NCBI GenBank assembly: GCA_947311845.1
Contig: CAMZMU010000055.1
Span: 20,321,382 to 20,385,381 of the forward strand
DNA from: Poa pratensis
Lineage: Eukaryota; Streptophyta; Magnoliopsida; Poales; Poaceae
Direction: 5' to 3'
DNA: 64,000 nucleotides
Shown: in pieces, positions 36,489 to 48,500 of the stretch
How positions within the stretch are numbered: the first letter of the stretch is position 1
How the letters are laid out: every line of letters starts with the position of its first letter
Program-made: the position numbers and the translations under genes
Notes under the pieces: model-generated
What the model was told of the DNA's origin: nothing
Databases searched by the model: none
What the model saw: the letters and a program-made list of their open reading frames with translations, nothing else

Positions 36489-38088
36489 TGATACGTCTCA
36501 AACGTATCTATAATTTCTGATGTTCCATGTTGATATTATACCAATTGTTACATGTTTTATATACACTTCATAGCATTTTTATGCATTTTCTGGGACTAAC
36601 CTATTAACAAGATGCCACAGTGCCAGTTCCTGTTTTCTGCTGTTTTTGTATTCCAGAAAAGCTAGTCTGGAAATATTCTCGGAATTGGACGAAACTTGGA
36701 CAGAACCTCCTATTTTTCCAACACGTACACGGAGTCCAAGGAGAGACGGAGGAGCCACGAGGCACCACACCATGGGGCCGCGGGCCCCCCTGCCGCGCCG
36801 TGGGGTGGTGTGGGGCCCACGTGGCTCCAGCCGCCGCCCTTTCGCCTATTTATTCTCCCGACGCGAAAACCCTAAATACCCGAGCCATTATCCACGAAAA
36901 GTTCCAGAGACGCCGCCGCCGTCAACCCTAGCTCGGGAGGGTTCAGAAGCTCTTCCCGGCACCCTGCCGGAGAGGGGAATCATCACCGGAGGGCTCTACA
37001 TCACCATGCCTGCCTCCGGAGTGATGCGTGAGTAGTTCATCCTTGGACTACGGGTCCATGGCAGTAGCTAGATGGTTGTCTCTCCACTTTATGCTATCAT
37101 GTTTAGATCTTGTGAGCTGCCTATCATGATCAAGATCATCTTATTGTAATGCTACATGTTGTGTTTGCTGGGATCCGATGAATATTGAATACTATGTCAA
37201 GTTGATTATCAATCTATCTTATATGTTATTTATGATCTTGCATGCTTTCCGTTACTAGTAGATGCTTTGGCCAAGTAGATGCTTGTAACTCCAAGAGTGA
37301 GTATTTATGCTAGATAGTGGGTTCATGCCTCCGGTAATCTGGGAGAGTGACAATAACTTCTAAGATTGTGGATGTGCTGTTGCCACTAGGGATAAAATAA
37401 CCGATGCTTAGCTTAAGGGTGCGCCGTTAGGTCTAATGCATTTGTTTACATTACGCACATTACTTAATGCAATTATCCGTTGCTTGCAACTTAATACCAA
37501 CGGGGAACTCGGATGACAACCTGGCGGTGGATTATTAGTCATAGACGCTGTTGGATAACGGTCTATGTATTTTGTCGTAATGCCCACATGAATATCATAG
37601 TAATCATCATGTCATATATATGCATTGTCATGCGCTCAATATTTTGTCAATTGCCCAGCTGTAATTTGTTCACCCAGCATGTTAGTTATCTTTTATGGAG
37701 AGACACCACTAGTGAACTGTGGACCCCGGTCCATTCTTTTACACTGATAATACAACCAACTGCAAACATTGTTCTTTTCATTCTCTGCAATTTACTACTG
37801 TTTTCCACACCATACGTTTAATCCTTTGTTTTCAGCAAGCCGGTGAGATTGACAACCTCACTGTTTCGTTGGGGCAAAATAGTTTGATTGTGTTGTGTGC
37901 AGGTTCCACGTCGGTCGCCGGATTCCTGGTATTGCGCCATGCCATATTCCGCCACCAACAACCTTCAGAAGTGATTTCTTGCTCCTACTGGTCGATTAAA
38001 CCTTGGTTTCATACTGAGAAAAACTGCTGCTACACTGCTCATACCTTCCTCTTGGGGTCTCCCAACGAACGTGTGATCCACGCAATCA
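36489..38088 (+). repeat. 3' LTR of the Athila-like element
   Basis: 1600 bp direct repeat of 30016-31621 with few differences. TSD ATCCA follows at 38089-38093. Confidence 0.92.
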
Positions 38089-38093
38089 ATCCA

Positions 38094-38580
38094 CTTGGTG
38101 AACTTGTCCACCGCTACGAGGAGGTGAGTCATGCCACTTCGCGCCGTCTTGAAGGGACCGACCATGTCGAGCCCCCGGATGGCGAATGGCCAGGTGATGG
38201 GGATGGTTTGTAGAGCTGCAGCCGGTGTGTGTTTCTGCTTGCTGAAGCGCTGGCAGCCGGTGCAGGCGTGGACCATCTACTCGGCGTCAGCTAGAGCAGA
38301 CGGCCAGTAGAACCCGTAGCGCAAAGCTTTCGATGCGATTGACCTAGATTCGCCCTTGTGGATGTCTTCTAGCAGGCGGCGCCCTTCTGCCGGCTCGACG
38401 CACCGCTGAAAAACACCTGTCGTGCTGCGCTTGTAGAGCTCGCTGTTGATGACGGTGCATGCCTTGGAGCGGCGCAGAACTTGTCGTGCTTGCACCTCCT
38501 CCTCTGGGGGTGTGCCATGTGCGAGGAAGTCGAGGAATGGTTGCGCACATGAGGGAACTTCGTGGATGGTGAAGACGCGG
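38094..38580 (-). pseudogene. Integrase zinc domain and start of core, Tat element
   Basis: Minus-strand text: HKGESRSIASKALRYGFYW and CTGCQRFSKQKHTPA (zinc-binding region), then the first catalytic Asp in RGLDMVGPFKTARSG and LLVAVDKFTKWID ending at the insertion point 38093. A stop lies between the zinc region and MVHACTGCQRF (about 38277). The rest of the core is at 29224-30010. Confidence 0.85.
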
Positions 38581-38879
38581 CTAGCGCCAGCTGAGCAGCT
38601 TTTGGATCCGGCTGCGCAGCCCCCGGGTGTGTCGGAGCAGCCCCCGGGTTTGCTCTGGTCTTGTCGATGAGCTCGGGGATGGGTGCGGCTGGCGCCTCGT
38701 AGCTGGGTGGGTCCAAATGACGTGGTGGGGGGACAGCCCCCGAGTTTGCTTGTCCGGTGGTGGGCTTGCAGCCCCCGGGATGACGATGGATTCCGAGTCG
38801 GGTGACGGTGTGATGGATGGCTTGTAGACGTGCTCGAGGGAGACGCCGGGTGGAATGGCTCGCCGGGTGCTGCCGAGCT

Positions 38880-39414
38880 TGGCGAGCATGTCAGCCGTCT
38901 CGTTGTTGACTCTGGGCATGTGGTGGAATTCTCACCCCTCGAAACATGCGCAGAGCTGCTGCACGAAGAACCGGTAGGAGGCCATGTTGGCGTCCTTGGC
39001 GTCCCAATTTCCTGAAGTTTGCTGGATCACTAGATCCGAATCGCCGAAGCACAGGATGCGCTGGATGCTCATTGCCTTGGCGAGCTTGAGGCGTGGACGA
39101 GAGCCTCGTATTCGGCGATGTTATTGGAGGCTTTGAAGTGGATTTGCACGGCGTACTCCAGCTGGTTGCCCTTGGGCGAGGTGAGGACGACTCTGGCTCC
39201 CAGTCCTTCGTACATTTTGGAGCCATCGAAGTGCATCCGCCAGTGTGTGGAGTTGGGCACAGGCGGCAGGTACTGTGTTTCCGCCCAGTCGACGATGAAA
39301 TCGGCGATGAGCTGGGACTTGATGGATATTCTTGGCCGGTACAGGACCGTGTGCGGGGCCAGGTCGACTGCCCACTTGGCGACCCAGCCGGTTGCGTCTT
39401 TGTTGCCGATGATG
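38880..39414 (-). pseudogene. Second (archaeal-type) RNase H of the Tat element
   Basis: The minus strand reads MHFDGSKMYEGLGARVVLTS (about 39241-39182), NNIAEYEALVHA (about 39126-39091), then, after a frame change, ILCFGDSDLVIQQTSGNWDAK (about 39063-39001) and VNNETADMLAKLG (about 38910-38873). The D, E, D, D pattern is that of an RNase H. An extra RNase H between the RT-linked RNase H and integrase is characteristic of the Tat lineage. The 5' side is cut by the hAT MITE at 39423. Confidence 0.8.
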
Positions 39415-39422
39415 TCTCCGAG

Positions 39423-40033
39423 TAGGGGTGGATATCGAGCCAGCTCGACTCAACTCGACTCAACTCGTAAATACTTGTTAGTTAACGAGCCAACTCAACT
39501 CAACTCGTTAACTAAACGAGCACCGGACCCCAACTTGGCTCGACTCAATAAAAACTCGAGCTGGCTCAGTAAACTCATTAAGATCGGTAATAAAGGTCAA
39601 CAACATAAACATGTATGGCGGGAATAGTCCATAATATAACATCAACTTAAACATTCAAACATTGGTTAACAAATCATTGCCCATAGCATAAATATTGACA
39701 GCATGATAGAAAATAACATCTAGACATGCCTACTGGCTATGCTCCTACGTAGGTATGGCCTAGATAATATGGACATTATAGATCTGAACTTTGTGTTGCA
39801 TGTTGATGAACAAAAACATTTGATGGACTAGCCCACCAATTAATGGTCTTAGGCATAATACGAGCTACACGAGTTTAACGAGTACTCGTAACTCGACTCA
39901 TTAAACTCGTTTTCTTAATGAGCTAAAAATGTCAGCTTGGCTCAACTCATTAGTGTCCGAGTTCGAGTCAAATTGAGCCGAGTTTATGAGTACTCATTAA
40001 GCTCATGAGTTTCGAGTTTTATTTCCAGCCCTA
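39423..40033. mobile_element. hAT-type MITE, 611 bp
   Basis: Flanked by a perfect 8-bp TSD TCTCCGAG (39415-39422, 40034-40041). Terminal inverted repeats are TAGGGGTGGATAT and TAGGGCTGGAAAT. It is AT-rich, with clusters of GACTCAACTCG-type words near both ends. No transposase. An 8-bp TSD with TAGGG termini is typical of hAT elements. It interrupts the RNase H region of the Tat element. Confidence 0.9.
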
Positions 40034-40041
40034 TCTCCGAG

Positions 40042-41290
40042 TGGAGCCGTGCTCTCCACGGTGATGACGTGCTCTTGGAAGTAGTGGCGCAGCTTCTTCT
40101 CCGCCATGTGCACGCCGTACACGAGCTTCTGGTAGTGGGGTAGTTCTGCTTCGACTGCGAGGGGACCTCGCTCACATAGTAGACCGGCCGCTGGACCGGG
40201 TGCTCCTTGCCTTCCTCTTGGCGCTCCACCACTAGGACGATGCTGACGCACCGGTTGGTGGCGGCGATGTACATGAGCATGGGCTCCTTTGGAGCAGACG
40301 GCGCCAGGACTGGTGCCTTGGACAGTGCCTTCTTGAGCTCGGCGAAGGCCGCGTCTGCTTCGTCCGTCCAGACGAATTTGCCGGTTTTCTTCAACAGGTG
40401 GTACAGGGGTAGGGCCTTTTCGCCCAGCCGGCTGATGAACCGGCTCAGCGAGGCCAGGCAGCCTGCGAACTTCTGGATGTCTTTTAGCCGGTTGGCCGCT
40501 CCATGCCCTCGATGGCGGCGATCTTGTCTGGGTTCGCCTCGATCCCTCGCGCGGAGATGAGGAAACCGAGTAGCTGACCAGCCGGTACTCCGAAGACACA
40601 CTTGGTCAGGTTCAGCTTCATCTGGAACTAGCGCAAGTTGGCGAAGGTTTCTCTCAGGTCGTCGATGAGGGTGCGGCGCTCTTTGGTCTTGATGACGATG
40701 TCGTCGACGTAGGCATGGGCGTTGCGCCCGATCTGGTCGTTCAGACATTTCTGCATGCACCTCTGGTAAGTACCGCCGGCGTTTTTCAGGCCAAATGACA
40801 TGACCATGTAGCAGTATGCTCCGAAGGGCGTGATGAATGCGGTCTTCAGGTGGTCATCCGGGTGGAGCTTGATCTGGTTGTAGCCGGAATACGCGTCCAG
40901 GAAGGACAGGTAGTCGCAGCCGGCGGTGGAGTCTATGACTTGGTCGATGCGTGGCAAGGCGAAGGGATCCTTCGGACATGCCTTGTTGAGGCTGGTGCAG
41001 TCGATGCACATGCGCCAGGTATTGTTTTTCTTCATCACCAGGACTGGGTTGGCCAGCCAGTCCGGGTGGTACACTTCCATGATGAAGCCCGCGTCGAGTA
41101 GCCGGGCGATTTCTTCTCCGATTGCTCTTCTCTTCTCCTCTCCGAAGCGACGGAGAGGTTGCTTGACCGGTCTAGCATCCGGCTTGACATGTAAAGAGTG
41201 CTCAGCGAACTCCGTCGGTACACCTGGCATGTCTTTTGGAGACCATGCGAAGATGTCCCGATTCTCACGGAGGAATTCGATGAGCTCGCC
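40042..41290 (-). pseudogene. Reverse transcriptase and RNase H of the Tat element
   Basis: RT is nearly intact on the minus strand from MPGVPTEFAEHSLHVKPDAR (41230). It contains DAGFIMEVYHPDWLANPVLV, NKACPKDPFALPRID, FLDAYSGYNQIKLHPDD, MSFGLKNAGGTYQR and the catalytic AYVDDIVIKTK (about 40707). A stop at 40628 and frame changes follow. The thumb and RNase H continue as LSRFISRLGEKALPLYHLLK and FVWTDEADAAFAELKKALSK, then AEKKLRHYFQEHVITVES near 40110-40057, where the hAT MITE cuts in at 40033. RT plus RNase H would copy the RNA genome into DNA. Confidence 0.88.
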
Positions 41291-41293
41291 TTC

Positions 41294-41960
41294 CTATTTG
41301 TCGCTGAGGGTGTTGCCGATGGTGAGGAACTTCCCGTCCGGCTTGCTTGCGTCCAGTGGGACATGCTTGCTGTCTTTCTGGGCCTGGAATTGCGTCTCGC
41401 CCGCCTGCTTCTTTGCACACGAAACTTCCGGGTGCTCGGCTGCCATGGCGCGCCTGATCTCCTTGAACTCTTCAGCCACTACCAGCGACTCGGCGAGCTT
41501 CGAGCCGGCCGAGGCGCATGCCATTGAGCGCTTGAAATCGCTGGCTATGGTGATGATCCCGCTTGGGCCCGGCAGCTTCATCTTCAGGTAGCCGTAATGG
41601 GGTACGGCCATGAATTGGGGAGAGCCGGACGGCCCAGGATGGCGTGGTAGGGGCTGCGGTTGTTCACCACCTCGAAACAGATGCTTTCACGGCGAAATTT
41701 TTCTTTTCTCCAAAGACGACGTCCAGCCGGACGGTGCGGATTGGTGTGCAGGACTGCCCCGACATGATGTCGTGGAAGATCATCCGGCTACGATTCATCC
41801 GGGCCTCGGTTATCCCAGCTTATCGGCGGTGTCCTTGTACAGGATGTTGATGCTGCTTCCTCCGTCGATGAGCACTCGAGAGAAGGTGACGGCGAATTCT
41901 TGCTTGGTGACGAAGGTGGGATCCAGGAGCAAGCTGTAGCCCCGGGATTCGGCATGATAT
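41294..41960 (-). pseudogene. Aspartic protease region of the Tat element
   Basis: The minus strand contains VLIDGGSSINILY (about 41873-41835), the D-G-G type active site also present in the nested relative. MNRSRMIFHDIMSGQ and VRLDVVFGEKKNF follow. Continuing (41611-41294) is YLKMKLPGPSGIITIASDFK, a linker toward RT that ends in a TAG at about 41294. Frame changes precede it. Confidence 0.7.
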
Positions 41961-42289
41961 CCGGGTGGTCGCCGGGTCGAAGGAGATGGCCTGGTTTGCC
42001 CAGTCCATCAGCTGCTGGACTGCGGGGATGACCGCGTTCACCTCTGCGACGCGCAGCCGCTGGCTGCGCTTGTCGTTGCGCTCGATGATGGAGATGACGT
42101 ATGCAGCGTCCTTGTTGGGGTACATGTCACGAGATGTGCCGGCTGCGGCAGCCGGCTGTCTTGGGCACTCATTGCGCTTGTTGTTGCCTATGTTGATGTC
42201 GCCTTGGGGAGGGGGTGGGCCAGGTGTTGGAGGTGGCGGACCCTCTCCGCGCTGCAGACGGAGAGTCCAGCTGCAGCGCGCCGTCGTAT

Positions 42290-44112
42290 GGCTGGCTGGC
42301 TTCCCGGTGACGCTGTGGTACCGACACGGGCCGTTCATCATGTCCTCAAACAGGTATGTTGGCTTCGCCCACTGGCGGTCCTCGTATCGCCCTTCTGGCT
42401 TGTTCCACTGGTGGGGATTCTGGCTCCGACCGTCATCGCTAGCCGGTTTGCCGGCCTCGGTTGCGTTGACGGCATGGTTCTCTTACCGCCCGTCTGGCGC
42501 GTCGCTTCCCTTCCGGCTGTCTTGATCGCGATCATCGCGGTGGTCACGGTTGTCGCGGTTGCCTCCATTATCCCGGGTGTCGCGGTTGTCGCGACCGCCT
42601 CGGTTGTCATTGCTGGGGCCGCCTTGCTCTCTCGCAGCCGACTTTTCTTGTGGCCTGCCGGCTCCATCTATCTGCATTGGGATCCTCATGGCGGAGTCGG
42701 CCGTGGCGTACTTGTCTGCTATGGTCATGAGCTCCTCCATGGACTTTGGCTCGTCTAGGAGCAGCCGGTGCTTGAGCATCGTGCCCTCCCGGCAGCCGTT
42801 GATGAAGAAGCTGACCGCCTGGATGTCGTGGACTCCCTCGCAGGTGCTGTGCAGGCTTGACCATTTCGTCAGGTAGTCGTGGTCGGACTCGGTTTTGCCC
42901 TGGGTGCACCTGGCTAGCTGGCGAGGGCGAGCCGGGCGCTTGTAGGTGCTGGAGAAGTTCCTGACGAAGACCTGCTGGAAATCCAGCCAGCAGTTGATCG
43001 ATCCATCTGGCAGGCTGTTGAGCCATGTGCGGGCTGAGTCCTTCAACATGAGTGACACGTAGCGCACCGCTACGCGCTTGTTGCCGCCCGCGATGGAGAC
43101 GGCGGTGACGTAGTCGAATAGCCAGTCCTCTGGCTTCGTGCTTCCGTTGTATTTGGGCATGTCGCGCGGGAGGGAGAAACTTCGCGGGAAAGGCTCTCTT
43201 GCGATGCGAGGTCCGAAGCACCGGTGGACCTCGCCCTCTTCTTCTTCAAGCTGGCGAGATTTCTCCAGGGCGTCGAAGCGGTCACGAGCGTCGGGGCCGT
43301 ATGTCAGGCCTAGGTCTCCCAGCCGGTCGTGGACGGTCCCCTTGCGCGCATCCGGTTGGTCGCGGTAGTTGTACTGGCCCACGCCAGCGTCCTGCGCGTA
43401 GTTGTAGTTCTGGCCGCCACCGGCAGTTGGCGCGTTAAAGCGACTTGGTCTGGAGTTGATGCTGCGTGCGCGATTTCCACCCGGCTGGGGGGCTTGCTGG
43501 GGCTGGGCATGTGGCGATGACGCCTGGCGGTCACCTCGAGTCGCACCGGGTGGAGGGGCGCCAGACGGGGGAGGTGGAAGAGGTGGCGAGTTCATCGCGG
43601 ACGCGGCCTGGTTCTGGCGAAACTGGTGATCGGCTGTGTCGAGGAGGTCCTGGACGCGCTGGTGCTGCGCGCTTATGCTCTTCCTCCTCCAAATTGGGCA
43701 GTTCTGCTGTGGCGGCAAGTGCTGCCTTCATGTTCTTCGCGGGGGAGCTGTAGACGGGTCGACGAGTAGGCGGTGGTCCGGCTGGACCAGCCGGCTCAGC
43801 GTCGGCAGCCGGTCCTCTTGCCATCTCGTTGGCGAGGTTGCGCCTGACGTTTCCCCGTGGGTTGGGCTCGACGACGACGGGGGTGAAGCCGTGGGCGAAG
43901 TTGTACTCGCGGACCTGCGCTTCCATGCGGCGATGTGTGGCTGCGACGCCGTGTGCGCTGCTGAGGAGGCGCTGGCGTGCTTGCTCGAGGAGGATGGCGG
44001 CCTACGCGGGGTCCGCATCGGCGGCGATGGGCGTGACCAGGCCCTGGAGCATAGCCTGGACGGAGTCGACGGGGACATGGTGCTGCTGGGTGCTCGCGAC
44101 GTCAGATACCAT
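42290..44112 (-). pseudogene. gag of the Tat element
   Basis: Start ATG at 44112 (MVSDVASTQQHHVPVDS), with an in-frame stop near 44004 and a frame change near 43700. The core frame (43718-42483) has FSLPRDMPKYNGSTKPEDWL, VRYVSLMLKDSARTWLNSLP and CREGTMLKHRLLLDEPKSME, then an Arg/Asp/Asn/Gly-rich tail (NRGGRDNRDTRDNG, about 42600-42500) of RNA-binding type. Past a stop, a zinc-knuckle-like C-x2-H...SHTTARC lies near 42325-42275. The role would be particle assembly and RNA packaging. Confidence 0.82.
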
Positions 44113-44406
44113 AACTTCCGCGTAAACGCGGGTCTCGGTGCTGCTCTCGCAGCCGGCCGCCTCCTCGGGAAAACGGTCGACGCAGCGCTAGATGTTGGCG
44201 GGGTAGGCGGGCGCGAGGGCGATGTAGACGCGGTGCTCGCCGAAGTGCAGGACAGTGCCATCCTCGGGGAAGGCGGAGCCGGTGAAGCAGTTCGCGTTGT
44301 CGTTGACGAAGTCGATGGAGCCGAACGTCGAGACGAGGCCGGAGGCGACTCGCTCGCCGAGACGGCTGCGGGATCCCGTGCGAAATGTGACTCCGGAAGC
44401 TGCTAT

Positions 44407-44428
44407 CTGCCCCACGGTGGGCGCCAAA
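44407..44428 (-). other. Primer binding site of the Tat element
   Basis: On the minus strand, TTTGGCGCCCACCGTGGGGC follows the LTR end CACGACA directly. It is the same string as in the nested relative at 11943-11963. Confidence 0.8.
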
Positions 44429-45151
44429 TGTCGTGGTGCGGAACACGACATATGCCACGGGGTGGCTAAGATAGGAGTGGGGACAGCGTTCTGCAACTTC
44501 GGCACCCGCAGGGATTGCGCCGGAGCGCGGACACGGGAAGTATCCAGGTTCGGAGCCCTCCCGGAGGAGGTAACACTCCTACTCCTTCTCGATCTCTCTA
44601 TCATCGGTGGACACAGTACAGAGTTGCTCCTCGAGCTGTTCGGTGAGCTCTCCATGGCTCGGATCTCTCTCTAGCTGTTCGGGGGTGAGGAGGAAGAAGT
44701 GTTCGACCCCTTCTACTTGGGCACCCAGACAGCCTTATATAGGCCTGGCTGTCTGGCTTACAGGCGGGGCCGGCTGGTCCGTGCCAGCCGGCCAATGTCG
44801 GCTACAGGGGTGTTTCTTCATGACGCTGCACGTACGCAGTACAGTGTGCTACGCTTCACACAGTTGAACTCCCTTGCGGCGCGTGAGCGGTCGGGCTAGA
44901 CTTGGCGACGTGGAGGGCAGGCAGGCGACGACGCCAGCCCCCGTCCGCACGGTAGACGGCTCCCGGATCTCTTGTCGGCGCTGGGCGGCGCCCCGTGTCT
45001 CCCGCCTGTCGGGGCTCCTTGGCACTGTAGGGGACGTCAACCCATACTTCACTTTATCCCATGCCTAGGCGATGTGGAGGGCTAGCCGGCCACAGCCCCG
45101 TCGCCGCCCGACACGGTCCCATGTCTCCTGCTCTTCGTGGGCGAGTGGCAG

Positions 45152-45431
45152 TGTAACACCCGGCCACCCCGGGCCGGGCCTGTCACCCCTGGCAGCTCGC
45201 TAGGATCTCCAGACTGGCCCCACAGATCAACACTAGTCTTTTCTGCGCACTTTGTCCTCACTCGTGCACACCCGGGAACGAGTTCCCGGTCGGTCACCCA
45301 TCCTTGGAGTGCTCCGGGCCAAGCACGCTTAACCTCGGAGTTCTTTCCAGATGAGCTTCCGGAAAAGAAGTTGCAACTTGTTGATATGAGTATTCTATCA
45401 ATCATGTTAAGCCCTGAGCCAGGATCTCACA
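45152..45431 (-). repeat. Cassandra-like LTR with 5S rRNA-derived core
   Basis: 280 bp, TGTGAGATCCTGG to GGGTGTTACA on the minus strand. Cassandra TRIM LTRs are typically 240-350 bp and carry 5S rRNA sequence with pol III promoter motifs. Confidence 0.7.
45271..45343 (-). ncRNA. 5S rRNA-derived segment
   Basis: The minus strand reads GAACTCCGAGGTTAAGCGTG then CTTGG, followed by AGGATGGGTGACC and CCGGGAAC. These are the 5S rRNA internal-control-region strings (box A and intermediate element). It is not a 5S gene: the flanks belong to an LTR and the middle and 3' part diverge. Confidence 0.8.
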
Positions 45432-45580
45432 TCCTTCCCCCCTTAGAAGACCGACGCCCTCGTCGGTCGACCTCCAGTCCAGGAACTTCCCCTCTTGGTA
45501 CACGTCTGTGCGTCCAGTGCCGGCACATGCTCCACATGTCCGCGCCCCTGACCCGCACACGCCCGTGTTGCCGCGAAGGT

Positions 45581-45592
45581 CGGCTCTGATAC
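45581..45592 (-). other. Primer binding site, initiator-Met tRNA type
   Basis: TGGTATCAGAGC on the minus strand, four bases after the large LTR's CCACA end. This motif is used by both Cassandra and Tekay-type elements. Confidence 0.8.
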
Positions 45593-45596
45593 CAAG

Positions 45597-48500
45597 TCTG
45601 TGGGGACCCCGGACTAGCTGTCCGAAATACCCGATTATGCTTAACACAACGATCCCGTGATCAGTCTGTCGTTGCACATAATCCGAATTGGATACCAAAG
45701 TTTACATCCATTACAGTACCGAATAAAAGTCTTACATAAATGGTCATTTAGACCAAGTTCTTACATAGGTGCCTTCATGGGCCAAACCAAATATATATAT
45801 CAGCGGAAGCTACGGCGCAATCGACATCATATTCTAACGACGATGACCCGACAGGCAGCTGACTTGTGGAGATCCTTAGTTGGCGTAGAAGTCGCCATAT
45901 TCCTGCTCTGCGTAGTGTTCCTCCTCGTAGTCTGGCTAGGACAATAGCCAGGGACGAAACCAATATGAGTACATTTGAATGTACTCGCAAACTATCCCAA
46001 CATGAGTATGCACCAGTTTTATTTTAGTTGACAACTTTTCTTATTTAAAGCATCTCTATATCTTTATTGAAAAAGGTAAGAAGAGTTTTATAACTATTTT
46101 TAAAGAAGTCACCGTTTTCATCTGTTTTTCCAAAACTCCTCCTTTCTCCCGAACATAGCCCGTCATGGTCCACTTTTATCCAACCACCTCATACCGATCC
46201 GTTGGTATAGGTTTAGGAAACAATCTCCACTTCATTTTTCTTTAAAAAAAACTCAAAACCCTTTTTAAAACTTGCACAAGGTCTTAGGACAGTCTCCCAA
46301 TTGTCCATATCCGAGGACTCGGCTATTCGAATAGTTTTAAACACTCTGCAGAGGTAGCACGCTTTTAACCCACATCCATCCGGCAACTCATCGTGTCTGC
46401 CACGTCTCGCCATACCAGGTGTATGCGAAGTAAGCCGCCGGCCATAGCCTCTTATTTGCTCATGCTAGTATAGGATCCTTCCCATATGACACTTTCCATC
46501 GACACCCAGTCCGGTTTCCCGTCAGAAACCCTAAGTGTGAGGACTCATAGTTTTGTCCGGCGGTTTATGGTGAAACCTTCTATCCTCCCCACCAACTTGT
46601 GTGAGGACCCGGGTCAGGGGGTAGATCCTCGGACCATCCCCTCATGCATAACGGAGTCATCTCCGTCGATGAGGTATCCCATACTAATAAGAGCAAACTA
46701 CGTGACTACGCCTTTTCCCATATGTGGTAAATGTGGTCGCACAGGGTAGGATTGGTTTCCATAGTACTAGGACACTGTGCATTTTTCACAAACATCACCA
46801 TTTTTCCATCTTTCCAACACAGCACCGACATCTCGGCGTTCCATAAACTCACAAAACATTTCAAAGGAGTTTTGAATAAACAACATTGTTTTCCCATCCT
46901 AAAGTTTTATATAAACTAGTACATAGGGTGGCAAAATAATATCCATATATTTTTGAAATGGGTTTTGTAAATCTTGCTTTGAGAGTAAACATATTATGAA
47001 AGTAGATGCATATGTTGGTAGTGCAAGCTCAGAGAATAGCTTGCCTTGCTTGGCAAAGTGATCTTGCTCTTGTTCTTCAAATTCAGCAAACTCTCCTGCC
47101 TCGATATATCCGACAACGTTCTCGTCTAATTAACAAACAAACAATACAAACAATCACTAAGCTATACAAGCAATCACCTCAACATAACCATCATTAACAT
47201 CACAATTGGCTACTGCACACATCAAACCACACAATTTGGTTTTCAAATAAATTGAATTAAACATTATTTAATTAAGTCCAAATTATGGCAGAAACTAGTT
47301 ATTCATGTTTAATTCCACAACTTGAGTTCTGTTGGTCACAAAAATACAAAATAAATTTCTATAGAAAGCTACTGATGTGTAGAATACAACCCAATTTGAA
47401 TTGGATCATTTGGAGTTACCAAACTCCCTACACATTGGATTGAATCCAGTAGCTTAAAAATCAAGTTTTAGCTACCATTTAAATTATATTGTTCCAAAAA
47501 TTAAACCCTTTTAGGGGTAACTGAACATGGATATATGTGAGCTAACAAAATTGGTCCTAACTCATTTGGATCAACCAATAAACATATTTGTCTGTCTTAG
47601 TCCAGAAGGGTTTATTTTAAAGTCAGCAATTAATACTACTTAATTAATTCTACCAAAATTAGGGGAGTTAACACAAGGCAGTACTAAGCTAGCAAAATTG
47701 GTTTGGAATTATTTGGACTAACAGAGTATCAGAAACAAACAAGTTTAGATTTTAAACATTCTGTGGAATTTTCAATAATACTTTTTAATTATTTAATTAA
47801 ATGACATGAGACCAATTGTGTTGGTTAAACAATTTCATAAGCTTTCCAGAACATTTGAGTTTGATTTATTTGGATTCCTAAATCTCGAGATATTTAATTT
47901 TAAAGTTGACATCAGTACTGAGAATTTCAGAGAATTTAAATTAGAAAAATCCACTGTTGTGGATAATGTTGAAATCCCTGACGGGTGGGTCCTACCCGTC
48001 AGTGACTCAGCGAAACGGTACGCGCGCGAGGGAAAAGATTAAAATTATGACAGTGGGACCCACATGGCAGTCTAACTTAACACGAAGCGGTACGTGGCCG
48101 TAGATCTTCGATCCAACGGCTCACGAAGGTCGCCATCGGCGACGACATAAAACGAGCGGCGCTGCCATGCCGGCGACGGCGAGGTGGATGAATCTCTCAC
48201 CTAGAGGGCTCGGAAGGTCGCGGAGATGATGCAGATCGACGGCGGTGGTGAGGTGGAAGCTTCTGGCCGAGTTACACTTGCTGGGGTGGAGTGGTTCGTC
48301 GGCGGCGAGGTCTCCGTCTTCCTCGGCCACGGACAGCAGCTCCGGCGAGGTTCCACGGCCGCGTCTGGGCACTGATCAAAGGGAAAAAAGGGTGCGGTGA
48401 GTGCGGTGAAGCAGAGGGAAGCAAGTGCAGGCCAAAGAGGGAAGAATGGGGCAGTGTGGCGTCGTGGCCACGACGGACCTCGACGGCGGCAGTGGCTACG

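Larger units (their letters stand above)
30016..38088 (+). mobile_element. Non-autonomous Athila-like LTR retrotransposon (gag-protease only)
   Basis: 8073 bp with a perfect TSD ATCCA (30011-30015, 38089-38093). LTRs are 30016-31621 and 36489-38088, near-identical, starting TGATACGTCTCAAACG (the left copy has one A change) and ending CGCAATCA. The PBS at 31632 is TGGCGCCGTTGCCGGGGAGC and the PPT is before 36489. It encodes gag and an aspartic protease only. The remaining 2.6 kb has no RT or integrase, so it would depend on another element. It interrupts the outer Tat integrase between the first and second catalytic Asp. Confidence 0.92.

Noticed and set aside
45271..45343. A functional 5S rRNA gene
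   Set aside because: Only the control-region half matches. The sequence is embedded in a TG...CA LTR next to a PPT.
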